Shown: piece after piece, positions 46,124-54,783 of the stretch
Layout: each line of letters starts with the position of its first letter
Numbering within the stretch: position 1 is the stretch's first letter
Assembly: GCF_016864375.1 (NCBI RefSeq)
Contig: NZ_CP069358.1
Location: forward strand, 248,001 to 312,000
From: Microvirga sp. VF16
GTDB lineage: Bacteria; Pseudomonadota; Alphaproteobacteria; Rhizobiales; Beijerinckiaceae
Reading direction: 5' to 3'
DNA: 64,000 nt
Made by a program: the position numbers and the translations under genes
The notes under the pieces: model-generated
Told to the model about the DNA's origin: nothing
Databases searched by the model: none
Seen by the model: only the letters and a program-made list of their open reading frames with translations

Positions 46124-47267
46124 GTAGGTCGCCATAAAACTTGCAACGCGAGAGCCGCGGGTGTTCCCTAGGGAGCATGCAACGACATGATCACTCTCCC
46201 GAGACGTGGCTCGACGAGGTGGATCGCAAGCGGCTGGCCGTAGCGCTTGCTGGTGCCCGCGAGGCTCGTGAGTATCGCCGCCTCGAGGCGCTGTTGCTGG
46301 TGGCCGAGGGGCATCCCGTGGCCGAGGCGGCCCGCCGCTGCCGCGTCAACCGCTCCAGTGTGCATCGCTGGCTCGTCCAGTACCGGGCCGAGCATGAGAC
46401 CACGGCCCTGATCGACCGACCGCGCAGCGGGCGTCCGCGCCTGCATCGCCCGCTGACGCCGCAGCGCCTGGCCGCCGCCCTGGCACGCGACCCGCGCCGC
46501 TGCGGCTACCAGGCGACGAGCTGGACGGTGCCGCTGCTGGCGCACGATCTGGCCGCCAAGGGCCTCGCCGTCAGCCCCCGCACCCTGCGGCGCCGGCTGC
46601 ACGAGGCCGGCTATCGCTGGAAGCGGCCGCGCTATGTCTATGTCGCGCGCGCGGCTCATCTGGCGCAGAAAAAAGGGGCTTGATCCGGCGCCTGAAGGCG
46701 GGCTGGCACAGAGGCGATCGGCTGCTGTGCCTCGACTGGACCCTGCTGCGACTGTTTCCGCCCCTGCGGGCGATGTGGGCGCTCAAGGGTACCCAGGCGA
46801 TCGTGCCGATCACCGGCCGCAATGCCAAGCGGGTGCTGTTTGGGGCGATTGACCTACGGACCGCGCGTCGGGTGGTGCTGGTCCGCACCCGCGCCGGTCA
46901 GGCCGACGCTCAGGCGTTCTTGCACGCGTTGCGGCGGCGATATCGCCGCGCCGGCTGGCTCTGGCTTCTCACCGATCGGGCGAGCGCCCACACCGCCCCA
47001 CAGACGCAAGCGCTGGCCGATCGGCTGCGCATCCGCTTCGTGTGGTTGCCCCGGCAGGCACCCGAACTGAGCCCGATGGACCAGCTCTGGCGCGAACTCA
47101 AGCGGCTCATTGCGGCCAACCGGCAGGCCGCGTCCATCGATGCTCTGGCCGCCGATGCCGCGGCCTGGGTTCTAAGCCTGACGCCGCAACAGGCGCGTCG
47201 CAAGGCTGGCATGGCATCCAAACGCTTCTGGCTCAGAAAGCTGTTGCAGAACTTTTGGCGACCTACT
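46124..47267 (+). mobile_element. IS630-family insertion sequence (copy 3)
   Basis: A 1144-bp element with inverted ends beginning AGTAGGTCGCCA and duplicated TA at 46122-46123 and 47268-47269. It sits inside the Tat leader of binding protein 3, and excision restores the frame exactly, so the insertion is recent. Confidence 0.92.
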
Positions 47268-47270
47268 TAG
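46177..47270 (+). CDS. IS630 transposase (two frames, A6 slippage site)
   Basis: The first frame begins at ATG 46177 (GGGAGC upstream). It has the HTH region EAARRCRVNRSSVHRWLVQY and ends at 46683. The second frame overlaps from 46680. It carries the DDE core: LLCLDWTLLRLF, LLTDRASAHTAPQTQ and LPRQAPELSPMDQLWRELKR. The switch point is the A6 run at 46669-46674. The final TAG uses the duplicated TA plus the next genomic G, so the stop codon is formed at the target site. The gene looks functional. Confidence 0.87.
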
Positions 47271-47324
47271 CCCGGTCGTAGTGAGGCCAGCGAGGATATG
47301 GCGGCGGGTTGAAGTGCTGTGCAT

Positions 47325-47693
47325 GGAGCGTCCCCTCCACTTGATATCGGATAAGGCCTGTCTTCCCACTTGGAGGAGTGATCAGGACCCATTGTCGATC
47401 AGCGCACCGTTCTCGCGTGTGTCCTCTCGGCGTTCCTCGCCCGTGCGCCCAATAAGGCGACGACGTTGCCGCTCCAGTTCCTGCAACGGCGCAATTCTGG
47501 CAATGGGTGGCGTTCGGACACAGGCCGCGCCATCCCAGAAAGCGATTTTACGCCTCTATTGCCGAGCCTTCCAGCCTGAATTCGCGCTGGGCTTTTTGAT
47601 CTCTGGCCGCTGCGATGTCGCTTCCGGGACTGAAGGCTTTGAATTGGTCAAGATGGTTCAGAATTCTGGGATGAGATGTTATTAGGGAGCCTT
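47325..47693. other. Upstream region of the binding-protein-3 operon
   Basis: No gene is supported in these 370 bp. The promoter of the binding protein 3-SCO1-kinase operon must lie here, but I cannot pick out boxes with confidence. Confidence 0.3.
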
Positions 47694-48114
47694 ACACGAT
47701 GCCCCATGCTCTGTAGCGGGTTCGTCCGGTGAGCTCACGCGGCAGCGCACCACCGAGTTGCGCCAGCATCAGGTCAACGGCCTTGGGCGTGACCCGCAGG
47801 AGCTTCGCCGCGAGCGGCCCCGTCACCAGCGGGCGTGACAGGAACAGGTCGACCAGCTCCGGCAGCTTCGAGTTGCTCCGGGTCTTGGCCGTGACCCGGC
47901 TCATCAGCTCGCGGGCGAGGATCAGCCGGTCGAGATCCTTGTGGGCGAGGACAAGCGCCTCCTCCAGCACCTGGCAGAAGCCCGCCAGCTTCTCCTTCGC
48001 CCCTTCCCGGCCCTGCGGCCGGAACTTCGACTGCTTGAACCCGGCAGCCAGCGGCAGCAGATGGCTCGTCAGGCCGCGGGACCGCAGGATGGCGGCGGCC
48101 ATGATGGAGAGCAT
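47692..48114 (-). pseudogene. 3' fragment of a DUF1612 (RHE_PE00001-type) gene
   Basis: The stretch encodes the C-terminal 137 or so residues of the protein at 61035-62192, beginning within MAAAILRSRGLTSHLLPLAA and ending TGRTRYRAWGIV. Sequence 47694-48105 is identical to 61037-61448 over 412 bp. Upstream of 48105 the match ends abruptly, so the 5' two-thirds of the gene is absent. It is a recent partial copy. Confidence 0.85.
47694..48105. repeat. 412-bp exact direct repeat, copy 1 (copy 2 at 61037-61448)
   Basis: By direct comparison every base matches the segment at 61037-61448, in the same orientation. No inverted ends or target duplications are visible at the borders. The copies are 13.3 kb apart and could recombine, deleting everything between. 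Confidence 0.88.
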
Positions 48115-48230
48115 GAGGTTTCGTGGGGCAGGCAGTGAGAGGGCTGCCTCCGCGAGACTGCGACCACACCAAATCGACTGCGGCGCAATGACAGCTAAGG
48201 CTACGGGCGATGTTGTTGCCCCACGTTTCC

Positions 48231-48485
48231 TTATGCTCTCCTTTTGGACTGAGCTTTGAGGCGGCTATGATCCGCAAAGGCGAATTCGATGCATTCCAGC
48301 GCCGCGCCTCCGGGCAGCGACGCGAGCTGCCGCCTATAGTAGTCAATTTCCTCAAGGACGCTCAGCGACGGGGCGTGAAGCTGCAGACAGACTTGGATTA
48401 GGAGCCTCCGGGTCTTCCCATCGTTCGTCAACGCTGCCGGAGAAACTCTGGCCTCTGCAAAGCCTGGAAAACGAGAGTCGTTCAT
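48231..48485 (-). CDS. Hypothetical small protein
   Basis: An 84-residue frame starting MNDSRFPGFAEARVSPAALT, with GGAG about 10 bp upstream. It has no recognisable domain. A LEEIDYYRRQLASLPGGAAL helix is the main feature. A plus-strand frame overlaps it (48210-48401), and I cannot decide between them with certainty. Low support. Confidence 0.3.
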   Translation of the reverse strand: MNDSRFPGFAEARVSPAALTNDGKTRRLLIQVCLQLHAPSLSVLEEIDYYRRQLASLPGGAALECIEFAFADHSRLKAQSKRRA

Positions 48486-48777
48486 AACCTATTCTCCGCC
48501 TCTCAGCACTCCCAGCTCAACATTTCCGAGCGGGCGTGCGGCGTGATTTGAGCATGCTGCGCTAGTTCAGCAACGGCCCGGGTTGTCTGCTAAAGCTGAG
48601 GTGGCTCCAATAAAACGACGGTTTGTTCGATCAGTTGGCCCGACCTCCAATAAATTGGAGGAAAGAAGCAGCCTTGTCGCTGAGATGCGTTGCTGCGGGA
48701 CCCTGCCAGGCTCATTCTTTTCTTCGACGCAGCGGAAACGCTGGCGAGTTTCTGACACGCAGATGAGAGACGGACCG

Positions 48778-49203
48778 ATGACCAGCTCAGCCGCAATGCC
48801 CATGATGGGCAACATGATGCCGGGGATGATGCCGGTGATGGGAGGCATGACGCCCATGATGGGTAACATGATGCCTCAGATGCCGATGGGTGGAATGATG
48901 CCGGGTATGATGCCCATGATGGGTGGAATGATGCCCGGTATGATGCCTCAGATGCAGATGGGCGGGATGATGCCAGGGATGATGTGCCGCATGTCCTGCG
49001 ACATGGCCGCCGACGGTTCCATGACCTGCACCATGATGCCGGTGGAGGGCATGCCCGCAGACATGTTCAAGATGTGCTGTGAGAACATGATGAGGATGAT
49101 GGAAATGGGCATGCCCTGCATGATGATGTGCGGTGGCATGATGCTCGTCGGCATGGGCTCGGCCATGGGCTCGCAGACCAAGCCGATGAAGAAGAGCGCC
49201 TGA
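48778..49203 (+). CDS. Methionine-rich repeat protein with Cys cluster
   Basis: The protein is 141 residues from ATG 48778. Residues about 5-65 are repeats built from MMP, GMM, MGG and MMG units (for example MGGMMPGMMPMMGGMMPGMM). A C-terminal part adds Cys: CRMSCDMAADGSMTCTMMP, MFKMCCENMMRMMEMGMPCM, and MMCGGMM. No signal peptide is visible. Met/Cys clusters of this kind can bind Cu(I), but that is an inference. The C-terminal pattern resembles small unnamed proteins I recall from Methylobacteriaceae. An earlier start at 48763 is possible. Confidence 0.7.
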   Translation: MTSSAAMPMMGNMMPGMMPVMGGMTPMMGNMMPQMPMGGMMPGMMPMMGGMMPGMMPQMQMGGMMPGMMCRMSCDMAADGSMTCTMMPVEGMPADMFKMCCENMMRMMEMGMPCMMMCGGMMLVGMGSAMGSQTKPMKKSA

Positions 49204-49275
49204 ACCGGCCACCCTTTGGACGTGGTGCCGCACGTGCCAAGTGCGGCACGGCCCGCTCCGGATGCACGGGTCGAA

Positions 49276-49911
49276 CTATCCGACCGTCTCCACGTAGGTC
49301 ATCACCAGGTACATGATCGCCATCACGTGTCCGGGATTCCGGTAGATGTGCGGAACGTCGGCTTGGAAAATGATCGCGTCGTCTGCGTGCAGACTGTAAA
49401 CAGAGCCGTTGACCTCGATCTCCACATCGCCGACCACCACGGTCAGGTTTTCGATTGTGCCCGCCGCGTGGGCGACAGCGTTCTCCTGTGACTGCGCGGC
49501 AAGGGTGAGCTTATAAAATTCGACGCGCCGCTCCGCTTCGAAGGGAAACAACGCCCGTGAGGTAAAGCTCCCGTCTGCTGAGGTGAGGATCTTGGCAGCC
49601 TTCGAGCGCATGACAACCGTGCCGCTGCCGGTCCCTGGGCTTGTCAGCGCGGAAAATGGGACGTTGAGCGCCCGTGCCACCTTCCACAACAACGAGATCG
49701 TCGGAACGCTCCGCCCCAGCTCAATCTGGCTCAGCATGGCGCGGCTGACGCCAGCGAGATTGGCAAGGCGCTCTAGAGAATGACCACGCGAGCGGCGCAA
49801 CCGCTTGAGATTGCTGCTGACGATCTCGGCAAGTTCGTGAGCCTCACTCTCGAGATCGCCCTCGGCTTCATGCGGGATGCCGGCGAGATGATCCTTGGGC
49901 ACATCTCTCAC
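49276..49911 (-). CDS. XRE-cupin transcriptional regulator
   Basis: The protein is about 211 residues. The N-terminal XRE helix-turn-helix has NLKRLRRSRGHSLERLANLA and GVSRAMLSQIELGRSVPTIS. A C-terminal cupin follows (about 100-205; IENLTVVVGDVEIEVNGSVY, SLHADDAIIFQADVPHIYRN). This architecture controls small-molecule catabolism or stress genes with the cupin as sensor. The GTG at 49911 is preferred for its upstream GAGGTG; the frame is open further upstream without better starts. Confidence 0.85.
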   Translation of the reverse strand: MRDVPKDHLAGIPHEAEGDLESEAHELAEIVSSNLKRLRRSRGHSLERLANLAGVSRAMLSQIELGRSVPTISLLWKVARALNVPFSALTSPGTGSGTVVMRSKAAKILTSADGSFTSRALFPFEAERRVEFYKLTLAAQSQENAVAHAAGTIENLTVVVGDVEIEVNGSVYSLHADDAIIFQADVPHIYRNPGHVMAIMYLVMTYVETVG

Positions 49912-50477
49912 GGCCACACCTCGTCTTACCGGTTGACGGGCCAAGCATTCCCGACCCAGACGGGCACGAAGAACCATACCGCAACCCAAGTCCCGGGCAC
50001 AATGCTGGGCATCGGCACCACGGGTTGTGCTGCCTCCTGGCGTCGGCGCCTGACTTCGTTGAGATCAATGATTTGTGCCGTTGCGGCCATAACCGATGCC
50101 TGGTGTTCATCAAACAGAACACGTTATCCTTTATAAAGAACCAGATGTCAATATAACGGAACCTTAGCAGTTGATGCAGCCGCAACCCGCTGTAGTGTCT
50201 GCTATTCTGGAGTCGGATAAGGTTTCAACCCTTGTTCTGAGTACCGAACATTTTGGCTAAAGCTCGACATCGGAGGCAGGGTCAAGCTAGGTGCGACAGA
50301 ACCCTTCTTTTTGCTTAGTCAGCCCCTTCCAAGCCCAAGTCAGGTGGAGGCGGATTGACGCACCAATTCGGGATCAAGCACTTAGGATTATTGTATCAGC
50401 GTTGTATCAATCCGACTGATAGGCGCAGGGCGCTATCTACAGAATCCTCGTAAGTCATTGTCTTTCTTGGGGAGTAT
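49912..50477. other. Intergenic region before the tRNA-Glu fragment
   Basis: No gene is supported. A TTGTATCA repeat (50394 and 50403) lies near the tRNA fragment and could be part of an old att region. The segment 50100-50160 is AT-rich (TTATCCTTTATAAAGAACC) and may contain the promoter of the XRE-cupin gene. Confidence 0.3.
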
Positions 50478-50527
50478 TGGAGCGGGCGATGGGAATCGAA
50501 CCCACGACATTCAGCTTGAGAAGCTGA
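50478..50527 (-). tRNA. 3' half of a tRNA-Glu(CTC)-like gene (fragment)
   Basis: On the minus strand the anticodon stem-loop TCAGCTTCTCAAGCTGA (anticodon CTC) is followed by the variable loop, a good T-arm (GTGGGTTCGATTCCCAT) and the acceptor strand GCCCGCT with CCA. The expected 5' acceptor AGCGGGC and D-arm are not found upstream. It is a 3' fragment, not a working tRNA, and is typical of a tRNA used as an attachment site. Confidence 0.6.
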
Positions 50528-50564
50528 TGTCATTTCCGCTTGAGGCACCATAGACGAGGTTGTT

Positions 50565-50825
50565 CTACCTCGGTTGTTCTCGTGTCTTCCTTGTGCTCGT
50601 CATGCCTGTACGACGTGCGACTTCAACGGCGACCTCTGACCAGAACCGGCAGCCCGCTTCGCTTCCTCGACTGAGACAGTACTCTGCCTGCTCCCGCGCC
50701 CGCTGGTAAGCAAACCTCCCCTCATACGCAATCAGAGACAGGGCCTCGGATTCGATCACTGTGCGGTCGGCAGCGGGAGGCCGCCGGCGGAACAACTGCC
50801 GGATGCGATGAAGGAGTTTGAGCAT
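50565..50825 (-). CDS. Hypothetical small protein
   Basis: The protein is 86 residues from ATG 50825 (GAGG upstream). The N-terminus is basic (MLKLLHRIRQLFRRRPPAAD). The rest is a helical ESEALSLIAYEGRFAYQRAR and EAGCRFWSEVAVEVARRTG. Similar short proteins occur in Hyphomicrobiales, to my recollection without a known function. It lies next to the tRNA fragment. Confidence 0.55.
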   Translation of the reverse strand: MLKLLHRIRQLFRRRPPAADRTVIESEALSLIAYEGRFAYQRAREQAEYCLSRGSEAGCRFWSEVAVEVARRTGMTSTRKTREQPR

Positions 50826-50929
50826 GAGGCAATCCTCGTTTCCGACAGCAGGTCGAGCAAGCGAGTGTCCTGTCGCATTCACGTCGGACAGTCAGGTTCT
50901 CAGCCTTGGGTACGATTGGTGAATGCAGG

Positions 50930-50965
50930 AAGGCCCGCCCCAGCCTCTGCCAGAGCGGGCCTTTT
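50930..50965. terminator. Rho-independent-like hairpin
   Basis: Inverted arms AAGGCCCGC (50930-50938) and GCGGGCCTT (50955-50963) flank a 16-base loop, with TTTTC following on the plus strand. There is no plus-strand gene directly upstream, so it may be left over from a lost gene. The 380-bp gap 50826-51203 shows nothing else. Confidence 0.45.
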
Positions 50966-51203
50966 CAAGGGATGACCCGCAGTGGGGTCTAGACACCGCG
51001 GGATCAGAGCCCCCAGCAGCTGTTTTCCCCTGGTCTCCCAAGGTACAGTGGGTCGCTAGCTCCGCCCAAACTCTGATATGGCGATCGCCCCTTTTCCTGA
51101 AAAGAGCGCTGGCGGACCATTTCTCTGGAGCGCCCCTAGTCATTGACCGACCTCAGCCCTGGGGGTAATGTTCTCTTTTCGTTCCATTTAGATTACCCGG
51201 GTC

Positions 51204-53657
51204 ATGACCGCTCACTCAGCATCGCGCACGCTGTTCTTCTTCGAGAAGCCCTCGGCCATGCGCCAGCTGCAACGCTTCTTCAAATCACCCAGCACGATCT
51301 GCGTCTCGGCTGAGGGTCATCTCCTGGCGGCCGAGGAGCCCGGCACCATGCGGGACGAGTGGAAGTCGTGGCGTTTCGACACCCTGCCAATCGTGCTCGA
51401 GCGCATTCCAGTCACGTACGGTACCAGCCGCTCCGGCCAGTCGCACAAGCCCAAAGTCGAGGCGATCAAGCAGGCGCTTCAGGGCGTGGAGCGGGTGATC
51501 ATCGCCACCGATCCGGGCCGCGAAGGCTCAATGATCGCCTGGGAGGTGCTCGAGCATCTCGGGTACAAAGGTCGCGTAGACCGTCTCAAGCTGGGCGCCC
51601 TCGACGAGATCTCGATCCGCCGCGCCTTTGCGGCGATGGCCAAGGAGCCGGACTCAGGTGAGCGGGACTATGCTGCCTATCTAGAAGCCCTGTGCCGCCA
51701 ATATGAGGACTACCACCTGGGGCTCAATGGCACCCGTGCCATCTCCCTGCGGCTGCGCCCGCCTGCCTTCCGGGAGCCCTGGCGGTTTGGCGGCGTGCAG
51801 ACGCCAACGCTTGCAATCCTGGCTGATTTGGAGAAGCGCATCCGTGACTTCGTCCCGCAGGATTATTTCAAGATTGCTCTGACGGTGGCGACGGACGGTG
51901 GTGCCGAGATCACCCTCTGGCATGCTCCCAAAGACAAAATCCTCGACAAGCAGGTGGCCGAGACAATCCAGCAGGCTGCCACTTCCTGGTCAGGTCCGCT
52001 TGGCGTCGAGCAGAAGGATGTGCGCCGGTCGCCCCCTCGCCTGTTCTCGAAAGACACCCTCGCTCGCCGCTGCGCCAAGTGGTTCGGCTGGGATCCGCAG
52101 CACACGGCCAAACTCGCCCAGGACCTGTATGATCAGGGCTACCTGACCTATCCCCGCACTGAGTCCGAGCACCTGCCGGAGAGCCAGACAGGCGATGCCA
52201 GCACGGTCATTGAGAGCGTCGTCGGCATCCTGTCCGATCTTGCGAGTCTCGTGCCAGCCGCGGGCGATCTTGTGTTCCGCAAGGGCAACAAGGGCCACTA
52301 CGTCAAGGATCCGGGCGAGCACCACGCCATCGTGCCACTGCGCAAGGTGCCTCAGCCGGGGGGTGTCAGCGGGGATCACCTTCGCCTCTGGGAGCTGGTG
52401 GCCAAGAGCTTCCTGGCGGCCCACCTGCCCGACGGCATCGATGCTCGCACCACGGTCGCTGTGCAGGTCCCGACGCCACTTGGTCCGAAGCGCTTCTCGG
52501 TCAGCGGCAGCGTGATCAAGTCGCCGGGCTGGCGCGCCGTCTATGGGGCCGAGGCTGACGAGGAGACCGAGGCTGTTCCGGGCAAGGCCAAGCCGGACGA
52601 AGAGCCCACCACCGGACGCCTGCCGCCGCTCCGCGACAACGAGCCCGGGAAAGCAACCGACGCCCGGATCGAAACGGCCAAGACCGAGCCACCACGCCGG
52701 ATCACCCGCGGCGAGCTGCCGGTCGTGATGGGGCGGCTCATCGATCAGGTGGATGATTCAGCACTCAAAGCGGCTCTGGAAAATCCCGTGAACCCAACCG
52801 AACCCAAAGGCCTTGGAACAGCGGCGACGCGTGACACGATCCTGCCGAAGCTCCAGAAAAGCCAGTATGTTGATCTGTTGAAGGGCAAGGATCCACCGAT
52901 CCAGGTCACGGAAATCGGACTTGCTTTCATCGCAGCCGTGCGTCGTGTCTTCCCCAGTTATGGTGATCCTGTCGGGCGAGCGATGTTCGAGGCTGATCTC
53001 GCTGAGATTGGGCGCGCCACCACACGGAATGAGGCCGTTCGGCGGGCCGCCGCCTATCAGGAGCGGACGCGTGCCCGCGTACAGGAACTGATCGGGGCCA
53101 TCGCGCAGTCGCAGACGGTTGCCGTTGATCCTACGACAGTTCCTGTGAGTTTTGCGCCGGCTGGGAAGCCACCAACCAAGTCCATGATTGCCTTTGCTGC
53201 GTCCCTTGCGGCCCGCAAGGGACTAAAGCTGCCGCGAGGCTTGAAGAGCAATGCCGCCATCTGCCGGGCTTTCCTTGACCAGCATGCGCCAGCACGATCA
53301 TCGGAGTCGGGAGAACACCGGCCTCAGAATGGCCCTCGCCCTCCGAGTGAAGCGATGGTGCGCTATGCACGAGCACTGGCTGAAGAACACGGTGTGGAGT
53401 GCCCACCGGAAATCGCGACAGACTTTGCAGCCTGCAGGGCCTTTCTCGACCAACATGCCTCACGTCAGGCAACGAAGGTAAAGGACGGGAACGAGAGCAC
53501 AACCCGGAAGAACTGTTCATCGGCTGCCGCGAGCGCTAGTCCTCGCAAGAGGCATACTGAAACTCCCGCAACCAAGCAATCCATAGCTGCCAAGGGTGGA
53601 TCGACCCGTGGCCGTGCACGAGCGCGTCCTGCGAGTCCTACCCAACCATCACGATAA
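51204..53657 (+). CDS. Type IA DNA topoisomerase (TopB/topoisomerase III-like) with C-terminal repeats
   Basis: The protein has 817 residues. The Toprim domain has LFFFEKPSAMRQL and IIATDPGREGSMIAWE. The catalytic Tyr is in GYLTYPRTES (about residue 316). The core includes FGGVQTPTLAIL and GLGTAATRDTILPKLQ. The C-terminus holds two repeats of about 40 residues (PPTKSMIAFAASLAARKGLK and PPSEAMVRYARALAEEHGVE), each ending in AICRAFLDQHA or AACRAFLDQHA, then a basic tail. It is probably carried by an integrative element and not the housekeeping enzyme. Confidence 0.9.
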   Translation: MTAHSASRTLFFFEKPSAMRQLQRFFKSPSTICVSAEGHLLAAEEPGTMRDEWKSWRFDTLPIVLERIPVTYGTSRSGQSHKPKVEAIKQALQGVERVIIATDPGREGSMIAWEVLEHLGYKGRVDRLKLGALDEISIRRAFAAMAKEPDSGERDYAAYLEALCRQYEDYHLGLNGTRAISLRLRPPAFREPWRFGGVQTPTLAILADLEKRIRDFVPQDYFKIALTVATDGGAEITLWHAPKDKILDKQVAETIQQAATSWSGPLGVEQKDVRRSPPRLFSKDTLARRCAKWFGWDPQHTAKLAQDLYDQGYLTYPRTESEHLPESQTGDASTVIESVVGILSDLASLVPAAGDLVFRKGNKGHYVKDPGEHHAIVPLRKVPQPGGVSGDHLRLWELVAKSFLAAHLPDGIDARTTVAVQVPTPLGPKRFSVSGSVIKSPGWRAVYGAEADEETEAVPGKAKPDEEPTTGRLPPLRDNEPGKATDARIETAKTEPPRRITRGELPVVMGRLIDQVDDSALKAALENPVNPTEPKGLGTAATRDTILPKLQKSQYVDLLKGKDPPIQVTEIGLAFIAAVRRVFPSYGDPVGRAMFEADLAEIGRATTRNEAVRRAAAYQERTRARVQELIGAIAQSQTVAVDPTTVPVSFAPAGKPPTKSMIAFAASLAARKGLKLPRGLKSNAAICRAFLDQHAPARSSESGEHRPQNGPRPPSEAMVRYARALAEEHGVECPPEIATDFAACRAFLDQHASRQATKVKDGNESTTRKNCSSAAASASPRKRHTETPATKQSIAAKGGSTRGRARARPASPTQPSR

Positions 53658-53711
53658 GCGGCCCCCACACGTCTGCCGAAGAGATCGAATGAGTGCGTGA
53701 TCCAGGTGTTA

Positions 53712-54762
53712 AAGCGCTTTTGATCTGGGCTTGAATCCATTTGGGTGATCTGTGCGTTGATTGGGATATGGCCCGGGAGGCGAGCCATGTCCCAGCCCTA
53801 TTCCGCTGATTTGCGTGAGCGCGTTCTGGTCGCCTGCGAACGCGGCGACCTTCATCAGGTCGAGATCGCCCGCCGCTTCCAGGTTTGCCCGGCCACCGTG
53901 TCGAACTGGCGCCGCCAGGAGCGCGAGGAAGGCCGGCGTGCTGCGAAGCCGCACAGCGGCGGTGTGCCCTCGCGCCTGGATGCGGCGGCTCTGGCGGTGC
54001 TGCGTCAGCTCGTGATCGAGGACAATGACGCGCTGCTGCGCGAGTATCGCGAGCGCCTGGCTGAGCGCACCGGCGTGACGGTGTGTCTGGCGGTGATCTG
54101 CGAGGCGCTCAAGCGGCTTAAGCTGCGTCCGAAAAAAAGACCCTTCGGGCGGCCGAGCAGGATCGGCCCGAGGTTGCCGCCGAGCGCGAGGCGTATCGCC
54201 AGCAGATGAGCGCGCTTCCTGTGGAACGCTTGGTGTTCCTGGATGAAAGCGGCGTGACGACCAAGATGGCCCGCACCCATGCGCGAGCGCCGCGTGGTCA
54301 GCGCGCCTATGGGGCCATTCCCCTTGGCTCCTGGCAGCGGCTGACGGTGTTAGGAGCCCTCGCGTGTGAGGGCCTGATCGCGACGATGAGCATCGAGGCG
54401 TCGACCTCGACCTGCGTGCTGCTGGCTTATCTCGAGCAGGTGCTGGTGCCCAAACTCCGGCAGGTGAAGCCGGATGCGATCCTGGTGATGGACAACCTGC
54501 GCCCGCACCATGCCACCGAAGTCACAGAGCTTCTCGCCCGAGCCGGGATCGGGCTGTTGTACCTGCCCCGCTATTCGCCCGAGTTCAACCCGATCGAGCA
54601 CGCCTGGGCCAAGATGAAAGAGCGGCTCAAGGCGAAAGCCGCACGCACTCTCGAAGCCCTGGAGGCGGAACTCAAACCAGCCCTCGACACCATCACCGCA
54701 AAAGATGCCAAAGGCTGGATCAGGCACGCCGGCTATGCCCTACACTGATCTCAAAAGCGCTT
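53712..54762 (+). mobile_element. IS630-family insertion sequence (copy 4)
   Basis: A 1051-bp element with inverted ends starting AAGCGCTTTTGA and flanked by TA (53710-53711 and 54763-54764). It contains a two-frame transposase with an A7 run at 54132-54138. It lies between the topoisomerase and a cupin gene. Confidence 0.9.
53787..54748 (+). CDS. IS630 transposase (two frames, A7 slippage site)
   Basis: The frame starts at ATG 53787 (MSQPYSADLRERVLVACERG). Its HTH is VEIARRFQVCPATVSNWRRQ. It crosses the A7 run at 54132-54138 into a second frame carrying the DDE core: ERLVFLDESGVTTKMA, AILVMDNLRPHHATEV and PRYSPEFNPIEHAWAKMKE. All three acidic motifs are present and both frames are open up to the shift, so this copy is probably active. 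The product is of the ISSpo/IS630 type. Confidence 0.9.
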
Positions 54763-54783
54763 TAATGAGTGTGTCGAGCTGCT

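Larger units (their letters stand above)
45170..47324 (-). pseudogene. NitT/TauT-type substrate-binding protein 3, split in its Tat leader by IS630
   Basis: The 5' piece (47324 to 47268) encodes MHSTSTRRHILAGLTTTG. The 3' piece (below 46124) continues AALLDTRRASSEEAPLDTTT and then the full binding domain to 45170. Removing the IS630 (46124-47267) and one TA rebuilds a continuous frame of about 337 residues. The remaining 3' frame could still start at an ATG in the element end (MATYLAALL), giving about 321 residues without the twin-arginine leader, so the product would stay in the cytoplasm. The gene is first in the SCO1-kinase-regulator operon. Confidence 0.88.

Noticed and set aside
48787..49233. 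A 148-residue His-rich frame opposite the Met-rich gene
   Set aside because: ATG repeats read backwards give His codons, so the pattern is a by-product; the plus-strand frame is the better gene, with start and Cys clusters.
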